Origin: an uncultured Clostridia bacterium
Lineage (GTDB): Bacteria; Bacillota; Clostridia; Oscillospirales; Ruminococcaceae
Length of the DNA: 10,240 nucleotides
Assembly: GCA_937901465.1 (NCBI GenBank)
Contig: CALGTU010000125.1
Span: forward strand, 1 to 10,240
Reading direction: 5' to 3'
Of this stretch, positions 1-6,891 are shown piece by piece. The notes under the pieces were generated by a model that made no database searches, had not been told where the DNA came from, and saw only the letters and a list, made by a program, of their open reading frames with translations. The position numbers were made by a program, and so were the translations under genes. Within the stretch, counting starts at the first letter, position 1. Every line of letters starts with the position of its first letter.

Positions 1-312
1 AGATTTTACGGCTTCGATATAATCAATAACATAAAGCCATACTGAAGTATCAATTTTTACAGAGCAACCGTTTGCACTGAATGTTGATAACTCTGTATTT
101 TCTTCTGTATCTTTAACTTCTTCTGTAACAACTTCTGTTTCTTCGGGAGTTGTTTCTGCCGTTGTAGTTTCTTCTTCAGCTACTCTTTCGGGAACTGTAT
201 CTTCGATATAACTCTTGAAAGTTATTTCATCTTTTACCTCAGGTTTCTTCATACAAGCAGTAAATGACATCATCATTGCCACTACTATTGAAATAAGTAT
301 TATTTTCTTCAT
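1..312 (-). CDS. Putative lipoprotein, 3' end beyond window (partial)
   Basis: This is the first 104 codons of a gene that continues past the left edge. The N-terminus reads as a lipoprotein signal: MKK, a hydrophobic stretch at residues 4-17, then FTAC with the lipid-accepting Cys at residue 20. A stretch rich in Glu and Thr (about residues 42-77) follows and looks like a flexible spacer that holds a domain away from the membrane. The visible part then becomes more ordered (residues 78-104, with one Cys at 83 and a Trp-Leu-Tyr segment). I chose the second of two in-frame ATGs because AAGGAG lies 7 nt upstream of it, while the first ATG (316-318) is almost touching that site. I do not recognise the family, and the functional domain is outside the window. 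I see no promoter directly ahead of it, so it may be read from the purine operon through the hairpin at 339-364. Confidence 0.75.
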   Translation of the reverse strand, partial: MKKIILISIVVAMMMSFTACMKKPEVKDEITFKSYIEDTVPERVAEEETTTAETTPEETEVVTEEVKDTEENTELSTFSANGCSVKIDTSVWLYVIDYIEAVKS

Positions 313-338
313 TTTCATTCTCCTTAAAATACGGTTTT

Positions 339-370
339 AAGGGCGACAAAGAAATGTCGCCCTTATTTTT
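339..370. terminator. Strong hairpin between the purine operon and the lipoprotein gene
   Basis: There is a perfect 10-bp GC-rich stem (339-348 with 355-364) and a 6-nt loop, just past the stop codon of the AICAR formyltransferase gene. Its position suggests the end of the purine operon. However, the run of T (ATTTTT, 365-370) follows the stem only when read on the plus strand. On the minus strand the stem is followed by AAAACCG, so as a minus-strand intrinsic terminator it is atypical. It could instead stop plus-strand antisense transcripts, protect the 3' end of the operon mRNA, or be a weak terminator. Confidence 0.6.
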
Positions 371-375
371 AAAAC

Positions 376-1551
376 TTAGTGATGGAAAAGTCTCATTCCG
401 TTGAATGCCATAGCAATGCCATACTTATTGCATGTTTCGATTACATGGTCATCACGGATAGAACCGCCGGGTTCAACAATGTATTCAACGCCTGTCTTGT
501 GTGCTCTTTCAATGTTGTCGCCGAATGGGAAGAAAGCGTCTGAACCGAGTGAAACCTTGTCAAGCTTTGTGAGCCATTCTTTCTGTTCTTCCTTTGTGAA
601 AACTTCAGGCTTAACCTTAAAGATTGTCTGCCATGTTCCTTCAGCGAGAACATCTTCGTATTCATCAGAAATATAAACATCGATAGCGTTGTCTCTGTCA
701 GGACGACGGATATCGTCAACAAACTGAAGACCTAAAACCTTGGGGTTCTGACGAAGCCACCAGTTGTTAGCCTTGTTACCTGCAAGTCTTGTGCAGTGAA
801 TTCTTGACTGCTGACCTGCACCGATACCGATAGCCTGTCCGTCTCTTGCATAGCAAACGCTGTTTGACTGTGTGTATTTAAGTGTGATAAGAGCAAGGAT
901 AAGGTCTCTCTTTGCTTCATCGGGAAGATTCTTGTTTTCTGTTACCATGTTTGCGAAAGTATCATCGCCGAACTTGATTTCGTTTCTTCCCTGTTCAAAT
1001 GTGATACCGAAAACCTGCTTGTGTTCGATAGGATCGGGCTTGTAGTTTTCATCAATCTTGATGATGTTGTATGTGCCTTTTCTCTTTGACTTGAGGATTT
1101 CAAGTGCTTCGTCTGTGTATCCGGGAGCGATAACACCGTCAGAAACTTCTCTCTGAAGCATAATAGCTGTTTCCTTGTCGCAAACATCTGAAAGTGCTAC
1201 AAAGTCACCATAAGATGACATTCTGTCAGCACCTCTTGCTCTTGCATAAGCACAAGCGAGGGGTGAGAGTTCGAGATCGTCAACAAAATAGATTTTCTTG
1301 AGTGTGTCTGAAAGGGGAACACCTACAGCAGCACCGGCGGGTGAAACGTGCTTGAAAGATGTTGCAGCAGGAAGACCTGTTGCTTCCTTGAGTTCCTTAA
1401 CAAGCTGCCAGCCATTGAAAGCGTCCATAAAGTTGATGTAACCTGGCTTTCCGTTGAGAACTTCTATAGGAAGATCACAGTTTGCTGTAAAGATTTTTGC
1501 GGGTTTCTGGTTGGGGTTACAACCATATTTGAGTTCAAGTTCCTTGCTCAT
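376..1551 (-). CDS. purH: Free-standing AICAR formyltransferase (C-terminal domain of PurH only)
   Basis: This enzyme transfers a formyl group from 10-formyl-THF to AICAR to make FAICAR, the next-to-last step of IMP synthesis in the cytosol. The 391-residue protein begins at the point where the transformylase domain of ordinary PurH begins: LKYGCNPNQ at residues 7-15 matches the family LRYGENPHQ. It has the catalytic Lys-His pair in SFKHVSPAGAAVG (Lys67, His68) and the typical C-terminal segment EPGGSIRDD followed by AMAFNGMRLFHH. The roughly 200-residue MGS-like IMP cyclohydrolase domain of bifunctional PurH (about 510 residues) is absent. The start is supported by an upstream AAGGAGAAAG site. 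It lies 21 bp after the PurO-type cyclohydrolase gene, which supplies the missing activity, so the two proteins together replace PurH. It is the last purine gene of the operon here. The symbol is given for the domain homology only. Confidence 0.92.
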   Translation of the reverse strand: MSKELELKYGCNPNQKPAKIFTANCDLPIEVLNGKPGYINFMDAFNGWQLVKELKEATGLPAATSFKHVSPAGAAVGVPLSDTLKKIYFVDDLELSPLACAYARARGADRMSSYGDFVALSDVCDKETAIMLQREVSDGVIAPGYTDEALEILKSKRKGTYNIIKIDENYKPDPIEHKQVFGITFEQGRNEIKFGDDTFANMVTENKNLPDEAKRDLILALITLKYTQSNSVCYARDGQAIGIGAGQQSRIHCTRLAGNKANNWWLRQNPKVLGLQFVDDIRRPDRDNAIDVYISDEYEDVLAEGTWQTIFKVKPEVFTKEEQKEWLTKLDKVSLGSDAFFPFGDNIERAHKTGVEYIVEPGGSIRDDHVIETCNKYGIAMAFNGMRLFHH

Positions 1552-1572
1552 AATTCTTTCTCCTTTTCTTAA

Positions 1573-2283
1573 TTAAACATTTTTGTTTACTATTCTTGAT
1601 TCAGCCTTGCCTGTTTCAAGGTCAATGTATCTTGTGAAGAGTGAAACCTTGTTTTCTTCGTTGAGGTTTTCCCAAACGTAGTTTGTGAAAGCGTCGATAT
1701 CCATATCAGGAACAGAAAGCTTCTTGGGTTCACCTTCAAAACTTGGAAGAGGATTTCCTGCAGCCTTGTATGTATGAATGAATCTTGCTTCGCCGGCTTT
1801 AGGATTGCTGTAAGCAAATGTGTTTCTGATGCAGCAAGCGTCATCGCCGTCATCACTCTTAAGGATTGACATAGCCATGTTCATTCCACCATTTTCAAGA
1901 TGAATGATACCTGAAATTCTGGGTGTGAAGTTAGGCTTGTCATCTTCAAATTCTCTTGTTCTGAGTGACTGTTCAAAGGTAAGCTGCTTGTCCATACCTT
2001 CATAGATAGTGTCTGTCTGGTCACCGTTTGTAACAATAGTCTTGTTGCCAAGAACTCTTACTGGTGCGTAAATGATGAGATGTGGATCAACCATCTTTGA
2101 TTCATCAAAAGCCTGTGTTCTGATTCCGTCGCCATCTGTAACAAAAACTCTGTTACGGCTGTTTTCGCTTCTTCCCATAATGAAATAAGCGATAACGGCT
2201 TTCTTACCATCTGTTGATTTACCAAGGATGATTCCTCTTCCGTGGTATTCAAGACTCTGAAGTTCTTCTGCAATGTTTCTCAT
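1573..2283 (-). CDS. purO: IMP cyclohydrolase, PurO (archaeal-type) family
   Basis: This protein is predicted to close the ring of FAICAR to give IMP, the last step of purine synthesis. It has 236 residues, slightly longer than archaeal PurO proteins at about 200. It resembles them most in the first 50 residues: Y13-H-G-R-G-I-I-L-G, then the A-Y-F-I-M-G-R-S segment and an Arg-rich S-R-N-R-V-F stretch (residues 37-47). This corresponds to the archaeal Y.GR...VGR and YRVSSRSFPNR pattern. PurO proteins have an Ntn-hydrolase-like fold unrelated to the cyclohydrolase domain of PurH. The operon context is strong: it lies 15 bp after purN and 21 bp before a formyltransferase that has no cyclohydrolase domain. 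The ATG is preceded by GAAAGGAAAGTTGCT. I am confident of the family from pattern recognition. The activity of bacterial members is inferred from family and position. Confidence 0.82.
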   Translation of the reverse strand: MRNIAEELQSLEYHGRGIILGKSTDGKKAVIAYFIMGRSENSRNRVFVTDGDGIRTQAFDESKMVDPHLIIYAPVRVLGNKTIVTNGDQTDTIYEGMDKQLTFEQSLRTREFEDDKPNFTPRISGIIHLENGGMNMAMSILKSDDGDDACCIRNTFAYSNPKAGEARFIHTYKAAGNPLPSFEGEPKKLSVPDMDIDAFTNYVWENLNEENKVSLFTRYIDLETGKAESRIVNKNV

Positions 2284-2298
2284 AGCAACTTTCCTTTC

Positions 2299-2925
2299 TT
2301 ATTCCGAAACGACAGCTTTGCCGTCTCTTATTTCTATTTTGTCATCACAGAAAAGTTTCACAGCATGAGGGAGTATCTTCCATTCAGCCTCTTCCATAAT
2401 TCTTTTCTGTAAAGTTTCGGGTGTATCGCCGTTTTTAACTTCAACGGCTTTCTGAAGGATAATAGGTCCTCCGTCGCATTCTTCAGTTACAAAATGAACA
2501 GTAGCACCGCTGAGCTTTACTCCCTTATTGAGTGCGGCTTCGTGAACATGAAGTCCGTAAAAGCCTTTTCCACAGAATGAAGGAATAAGTGCGGGGTGAA
2601 CATTTATCATTTTATAAGGGAATGCATTGCATACCTGTTCATCAAGGATTGTCATAAATCCCGCGTAAACAACAAGGTCTGCATTTTCCGCCTTTAAAGT
2701 ATCCGCCATAGCCTTGCTGTAAGCCGCTACATCAGGATAGTCCTTTCTTTTAAGAACAATGGTTTTTATTCCGTTATTCTTTGCTCTTTCAAGTGCATAG
2801 GCGTCTTCTTTCGATGAGATTACACAGGTGATTTTTCCGTTTCCTGTTTCCCCTCTTTTTTCAGCATCGATAAGTGCCTGAAGATTTGTTCCGCCGCCTG
2901 AAACGAGAACTGCAATATTTTTCAT
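2299..2925 (-). CDS. purN: Phosphoribosylglycinamide (GAR) formyltransferase PurN
   Basis: This enzyme formylates GAR with 10-formyl-THF, the third step of purine synthesis. It is 208 residues, a normal length for PurN. The N-terminal phosphate-binding segment LVSGGGTNLQ is at residues 7-16. The catalytic motif INVHPALIPSF has Asn108 and His110, and ATVHFVTEECDGGPI carries the catalytic Asp151. The stretch GKGFYGLHVHEAAL after the HP motif is a common variant of the family. The ATG is served by a GAGGTGG site that overlaps the TGA stop of purM, only 11 bp upstream, so the two genes are probably translationally coupled. The gene appears intact. Confidence 0.96.
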   Translation of the reverse strand: MKNIAVLVSGGGTNLQALIDAEKRGETGNGKITCVISSKEDAYALERAKNNGIKTIVLKRKDYPDVAAYSKAMADTLKAENADLVVYAGFMTILDEQVCNAFPYKMINVHPALIPSFCGKGFYGLHVHEAALNKGVKLSGATVHFVTEECDGGPIILQKAVEVKNGDTPETLQKRIMEEAEWKILPHAVKLFCDDKIEIRDGKAVVSE

Positions 2926-2936
2926 ATCAGTCCACC

Positions 2937-3928
2937 TCAGTTGATAACAACGCCGTCATCGCCGTCATAAAGTTCACCTAAAACATAAGCTTCATCGCCT
3001 GCTGCTTCAATAGCCTTGATAGCCGCATCAACATCTGCCTTGTCAACAACAACTGTCATACCAACGCCCATGTTGAATGTATTGAACATATCTCTTTCAG
3101 GGATATTTCCAACCTTAGCGATAAGTTCGAAAATAGGAAGAACCTTAACATCTGCTCTGTTTATCTTAACTGAAAGTCCATCAGGAAGTGCTCTCGGAAT
3201 ATTTTCATAGAATCCGCCACCTGTGATGTGTGAGATTGATTTAACCTTAACTGAATCAAGAAGACTCTTTACAGCCTTAACATAGATTCTTGTGGGAGTA
3301 AGAAGTGTTTCACCGAGTGTAGCACCAAGTTCGTCATAGTATTTTGAAAGATTTTCTTCGTTAACATCAAAAACTTTTCTTACAAGTGAAAAGCCGTTTG
3401 AATGAACACCGCTTGACTTTATAGCGATCATAACGTCCCCTGCCTTCTGGCTTTCGGGATCAAGAATCTTAGGTCTGTCAACAACACCTACCGAGAAACC
3501 AGCAAGGTCGTATTCATCATCGGGCATAAGACCCGGGTGTTCTGCTGTTTCGCCACCGATTAAAGCACATTCAGCCTGAACGCAACCTTCAGCAACGCCT
3601 GAAACGATTTCAGCAATCTTTTCGGGATAATTCTTTCCGCAAGCGATATAGTCGAGGAAGAAAAGCGGCTTTGCGCCCTGACAAACGATGTCGTTTACGC
3701 ACATTGCCACGCAGTCGATACCGATGGTGTCGTGCTTGTTCCTGAAACAAGAACAGGGTCTTCCATATCCTTGCAACCAAGAGCAAATAATCCGCCGAAT
3801 CCGCCGATACCAGACATAACTCCGGGAGTTTTTGTTCTTGCAACATGCGCTTTCATAAGTTCAACTGATTTGTAACCGGCGGTAACGTCTACACCGGCGT
3901 CCTTATAGCTGTCTGAAAAACTTTTCAT
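2937..3928 (-). pseudogene. purM: purM, phosphoribosylformylglycinamidine cyclo-ligase, interrupted by a short deletion and frameshift
   Basis: PurM makes AIR from FGAM using ATP. Two overlapping frames together give almost a whole PurM. The first (3928 down to about 3740) begins MKSFSDSYKDAGVD and runs through the N-terminal segment to DPVLVSGT (residues 57-64). The second (about 3740 down to 2937) resumes with NKHDTIGIDCVAMCVND and continues to a normal C-terminus, including GGETAEHPG and the HITGGGFYENIPR segment. The DGVGTKL region, about 13-14 residues that normally joins them, is missing. The frame change equals a loss of 1 mod 3 bases, which fits about 43 bp. The sequence at the join, GAACA (3737-3741), could be a short repeat shared by both edges. 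An intact protein would be about 345 residues. As written, translation from 3928 stops at 3695. The neighbouring genes are all open, so an assembly or sequencing error is a real alternative to a true mutation. Confidence 0.88.
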
Positions 3929-3943
3929 ATCATCTTATCCTTT

Positions 3944-3959
3944 CATTATCATCATAATG
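3944..3959. other. Small inverted repeat in the purF-purM spacer
   Basis: A perfect 6-bp AT-rich inverted repeat (3944-3949 with 3954-3959, 4-nt loop) lies in the 40-bp gap between the purF-like gene and purM. It is weak and has no T run. It may be chance or a minor mRNA processing feature. Confidence 0.25.
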
Positions 3960-3968
3960 TTTTTTGAC

Positions 3969-5390
3969 TTATTTTTTACCATTCCAGCAATATGTACAGA
4001 GTTTGCAATCAGGAAGACCTATCGCATTAATTGTTCCCTCAAGCGACTGATATTCAAGCGAGGTAAGTTTCAGTTTTTCGCATATTGCTCTTCTGAGATT
4101 CTTTCCTCTTTCGGTATTTGTATCACTATACTCTGCAATATATTTAGCACCCTCTTCTCCCTCAAACTCATGGATTATCTGTCTTGCGATAAGTTCCATT
4201 TCAGAGTTGCTTCTTGAGAAATTGAGGTATCTGCAACCATACATAATAGGGGGACAAGCCGAACGCATATGAACTTCCTTAGCGCCATGTGCATAAAGGA
4301 ATTCAACCGTTTCTCTGAGTTGTGTTCCTCTTACGATACTATCGTCAACGAAAAGAAGTTTCTTTCCTTCGATAAGTTCGTGAACGGGAATCAGTTTCAT
4401 TTTAGCAACATGACTTCTCATCTTCTGGCTCTGTGGCATAAAGCTTCTGGGCCATGTAGGTGTGTATTTGATAAACGGTCTTGCAAAAGGAATACCACTC
4501 TTATTTGCGTATCCTATCGCGTGAGGAACGCCCGAATCAGGAACACCGCAGACAAAGTCAACATCAGGTAATGTTCCGTTCTTGATGTCGTTTTCGGCCA
4601 TTATCTCACCGTTTCTTGTTCTCATTGTTTCAACGGTAACGCCCTCATAAACAGCATTGGGGTATCCGTAATATGTCCATAAGAAAGAACATATCTGCAT
4701 TTCGTCTGTTCCTTCAGAAATTGTTTCAACGCCGTCAGCCTTGATTTTTACAATTTCACCGGGTTTCATTTCTCTTTCTGTTTCATAACCAAGTTTCTGG
4801 AACGCGAAAGATTCAAGTGAAACACAGTAACCGTCATCTCTTTTACCGATTACAATAGGAAGTCTTCCGTGTTTATCTCTCGATGCTATCATATAGCTTT
4901 TTGTTATGATAAGAAGCGAGAGTGTTCCGTCTATTCTTTCCTGTGCGTATTTGATACCCTCTTTGAAAGTAGGCTTCTGTGCAATGAGTGCGCCTATGAG
5001 AGATGCTGAATTTATGTTTCCGCTACTCATTGTTTCAAAGTTAAGACATCCGTTTTCAAGAAGTTCCTTCGAAAGTTCTTCAGCGTTGTTTATGATACCT
5101 ATTGTACAGATAGCATAAATCCCGAATCTTGACCTTACAAGGATAGGCTGTGGGTCTGCATCGCATATAGCGCCTATGCAGATATTACCCTCCATTCCTT
5201 CTACATCCTTCTCAAACTTTGTTCGAAAAGGTGAGTTTTCAATGCTGTGAATACTTCTCTGAAAACCCTTTTCTACGGAATAAGAGGTCATACCGCCTCT
5301 TTTAGTTCCGAGATGCGAATGATAGTCTGTTCCGAAAAATACATCAGTTACGCAGTCATTTTTTGAAACAGCACCAAAAAATCCGCCCAT
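3969..5390 (-). CDS. purF: PurF-like amidophosphoribosyltransferase lacking the glutaminase nucleophile
   Basis: By family this is the first committed enzyme of purine synthesis, which makes phosphoribosylamine from PRPP. It has 473 residues, the usual PurF length. The C-terminal phosphoribosyltransferase half is well kept: CGVPDSGVPHAIGYA (281-295) and the PRPP loop LFVDDSIVRGT (346-356). Cysteines at 234, 386, 462 and 465 fall where Bacillus-type PurF binds its [4Fe-4S] cluster, with an extra Cys at 468. The N-terminal glutaminase half is unusual. The protein starts M-G-G-F-F-G where PurF has a Cys nucleophile (CGIFG). The HRGQ.SAG, GH.RY, HNGN and SD(S/T)E segments read as GTKRGGM, GAICDAD, TIGI and GNINSAS. 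GAGGAG precedes the ATG, so a mis-chosen start does not explain the missing Cys. It may use free ammonia, a partner glutaminase, or have a changed role. It lies 28 bp after the membrane-protein gene. Confidence 0.87.
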   Translation of the reverse strand: MGGFFGAVSKNDCVTDVFFGTDYHSHLGTKRGGMTSYSVEKGFQRSIHSIENSPFRTKFEKDVEGMEGNICIGAICDADPQPILVRSRFGIYAICTIGIINNAEELSKELLENGCLNFETMSSGNINSASLIGALIAQKPTFKEGIKYAQERIDGTLSLLIITKSYMIASRDKHGRLPIVIGKRDDGYCVSLESFAFQKLGYETEREMKPGEIVKIKADGVETISEGTDEMQICSFLWTYYGYPNAVYEGVTVETMRTRNGEIMAENDIKNGTLPDVDFVCGVPDSGVPHAIGYANKSGIPFARPFIKYTPTWPRSFMPQSQKMRSHVAKMKLIPVHELIEGKKLLFVDDSIVRGTQLRETVEFLYAHGAKEVHMRSACPPIMYGCRYLNFSRSNSEMELIARQIIHEFEGEEGAKYIAEYSDTNTERGKNLRRAICEKLKLTSLEYQSLEGTINAIGLPDCKLCTYCWNGKK

Positions 5391-5418
5391 TTAATTTCAA
5401 CTCCTCAAATATAAATCC

Positions 5419-6294
5419 TTAATCTTCCGTTAAATCTTCGTCGTAATTTCTCTGATATTTTTTTATATAGTTTCTGAGTCTGGTTTCAAGTTCTTCATTT
5501 CTTAAATCATAATGATAACTTCCCGCCGATTTATAAACCTTATATTCGGGGGTAATGCATATATCTTCCTCAGGTGAATAAACCCCATCGGGAGAGCGTT
5601 TTTCTATGTAGTAATTTCTCGTCCCGTCGGGAACACTGCGCGAAGCACCATAAGCATTTGCGATTGTTGCAAAATCCTCATCAGAGAAAACATCCATCTT
5701 CATCTTTTCGCCCTTATAGGCATAGAAGTAATAATCGTAATCATCAAGCGTTGTATAGAATTTTTCCAAAAACTCCATATCGCTTTCTTTGCAATAGATA
5801 TATCCTTCATATCTTAAAAGTCTTTTACCCGATGCGTTTTTGACTTCATAGATATTTTCGAATTCATCCTTTACTTTAGCAACAGGAACTTCATCTTCGC
5901 GGTATTCATAGAAATCATAACTCATTCTCTTATAGAAAACACCATCGATTTCAAATCCTCTCGCATCGTCTATTTCAGATGATGTTACAGAAAGTTCAAC
6001 ACCGGGGTTGATATACTCTTCGGGAGGAGTATTTCTCTCTGCCTTAAAATCAGCCATCGTAATTCCGACGCATCCGACAGGAACTCCGACAACTGCAATC
6101 GATAAGGCAAGATAAATAATAAACGAAACTTTAAAAACTTTCTGATAGTCAAGCTTGTTTACTTTTCTATGAATCCAGAAACCGAGAAAAATCATCGAGA
6201 TGATAAAGAATACAACCGAAGCCCCGATTATCATAGCAGCTATTACCCCTAAAAGACCAAGTGCAAAAACTGCGCCCATTCCGACGTTTATCAT
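5419..6294 (-). CDS. Uncharacterised membrane protein in the purine operon
   Basis: I do not recognise this 291-residue protein. It has a long hydrophobic N-terminal stretch (about residues 4-41, enough for one long or two short membrane segments). A basic turn (HRKVNKLDYQK) and a further hydrophobic segment (about 55-80) follow. The remaining 200 or so residues are predicted to be soluble, acidic and rich in Tyr (for example DDYDYYFYAY at about 185-194), with no motif I can name. There are few Cys and no obvious catalytic pattern. It lies 18 bp after purE and 28 bp before the purF-like gene, so it is almost certainly cotranscribed with them. It occupies the place where many Firmicutes have purC. 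Codon use looks like that of its neighbours, though with more varied codons. A role in nucleobase sensing or transport is possible but nothing in the sequence shows it. Confidence 0.8.
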   Translation of the reverse strand: MINVGMGAVFALGLLGVIAAMIIGASVVFFIISMIFLGFWIHRKVNKLDYQKVFKVSFIIYLALSIAVVGVPVGCVGITMADFKAERNTPPEEYINPGVELSVTSSEIDDARGFEIDGVFYKRMSYDFYEYREDEVPVAKVKDEFENIYEVKNASGKRLLRYEGYIYCKESDMEFLEKFYTTLDDYDYYFYAYKGEKMKMDVFSDEDFATIANAYGASRSVPDGTRNYYIEKRSPDGVYSPEEDICITPEYKVYKSAGSYHYDLRNEELETRLRNYIKKYQRNYDEDLTED

Positions 6295-6312
6295 TTTCTG
6301 TTTCCTCTTTTA

Positions 6313-6810
6313 TTAAAGCTTGGCAACTTCTTCCTGGAGTTTCTTATCCTTTTCGATAACGCCCGCAACCATATCATCTTTCATCTTGCGAAGCTTGTCA
6401 GCAATTTCATTATCTGAAAGTGCAAGCATCTGTGCCGCGAGTATTGCCGCATTTCCTGCACCGTTTATAGCAACTGTCGCAACGGGGATACCTTTAGGCA
6501 TCTGAACTGTTGCAAGAAGCGCATCCATTCCGTCAAGTCTTGAGCCGCTTATAGGGATAGCAATTACAGGAAGAATTGTGTGTGCCGCTAAAACACCGCC
6601 TAAATGTGCAGCCATTCCTGCTGCTGCGATGATAGCACCAAATCCGTTCTTTTCTGCGTTCTTTGAAAATTCAGCAGCCATATCGGGAGTTCTGTGTGCT
6701 GACATTACTCTTACTTCATATGGAATACCGAGCTTTTTAAGTTCAACAACAGCATCCTTAACAACGGGAAAATCGCTGTCGCTACCCATAATTATTGCAA
6801 TCTTTTTCAT
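6313..6810 (-). CDS. purE: PurE, N5-carboxyaminoimidazole ribonucleotide mutase (class I)
   Basis: PurE converts N5-CAIR to CAIR in purine synthesis. It has 165 residues, the normal size. The family motifs are all present: GSDSD at residues 9-13, the active-site SAHRTP at 37-42 (His39), AGMAAHLGG at 64-72 and the LDGMDALLATVQMPKG segment at about 92-107. The GSDSD form fits class I enzymes, which normally need PurK to make N5-CAIR. No purK is in this window. The start is firm, with GGAGG at 6820-6824, 9 nt before the ATG. No promoter is apparent in the 47 bp between the terminator (6858-6887) and the start codon. Expression therefore probably depends on read-through from the leader promoter, which points to attenuation. 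It is the first gene of the purine operon. Confidence 0.97.
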   Translation of the reverse strand: MKKIAIIMGSDSDFPVVKDAVVELKKLGIPYEVRVMSAHRTPDMAAEFSKNAEKNGFGAIIAAAGMAAHLGGVLAAHTILPVIAIPISGSRLDGMDALLATVQMPKGIPVATVAINGAGNAAILAAQMLALSDNEIADKLRKMKDDMVAGVIEKDKKLQEEVAKL

Positions 6811-6819
6811 AGTTTTCTA

Positions 6820-6824
6820 CCTCC
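6820..6824 (-). promoter_or_regulatory. purE ribosome binding site
   Basis: GGAGG lies 9 nt before the purE ATG. It is the strongest site in the operon and sits 33 bp beyond the base of the leader terminator, outside the hairpin. The terminator therefore controls transcription rather than masking this site. Confidence 0.8.
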
Positions 6825-6846
6825 GTCAAGAGTTCTGATGTGTTTT

Positions 6847-6887
6847 AAAAAATCAAAAATAGCTGCGAAAATCCATCCGCAGCTATT
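6847..6887 (-). terminator. Intrinsic terminator in the purE leader (candidate attenuator)
   Basis: A perfect 10-bp stem AATAGCTGCG / CGCAGCTATT (6878-6887 with 6858-6867) with a 10-nt loop is followed on the minus strand by a T-rich run TTTTTGATTTTTT (6847-6859). This is a classical Rho-independent terminator. It begins only 4 nt after the stop codon of the 27-codon ORF and lies upstream of purE. It could end transcripts from the ApgM-family gene and the small ORF. Because purE has no visible promoter of its own downstream, it could also act as a regulated attenuator. A ribosome halted at the small ORF's stop codon would cover the first arm of the stem. Confidence 0.85.
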
Positions 6888-6891
6888 CATT

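Noticed and set aside
2937..3776. A separate shorter PurM starting at the ATG at 3776
   Set aside because: The first 12 residues of that frame are not PurM-like, and the homology begins just after the frame break. It is the rear part of one broken gene.
3957..4571. Plus-strand open frames opposite the purF-like gene and similar frames opposite purE, hydF and the ApgM-family gene
   Set aside because: They are shadows of strongly supported minus-strand genes, with no ribosome binding site, family motif or promoter of their own.
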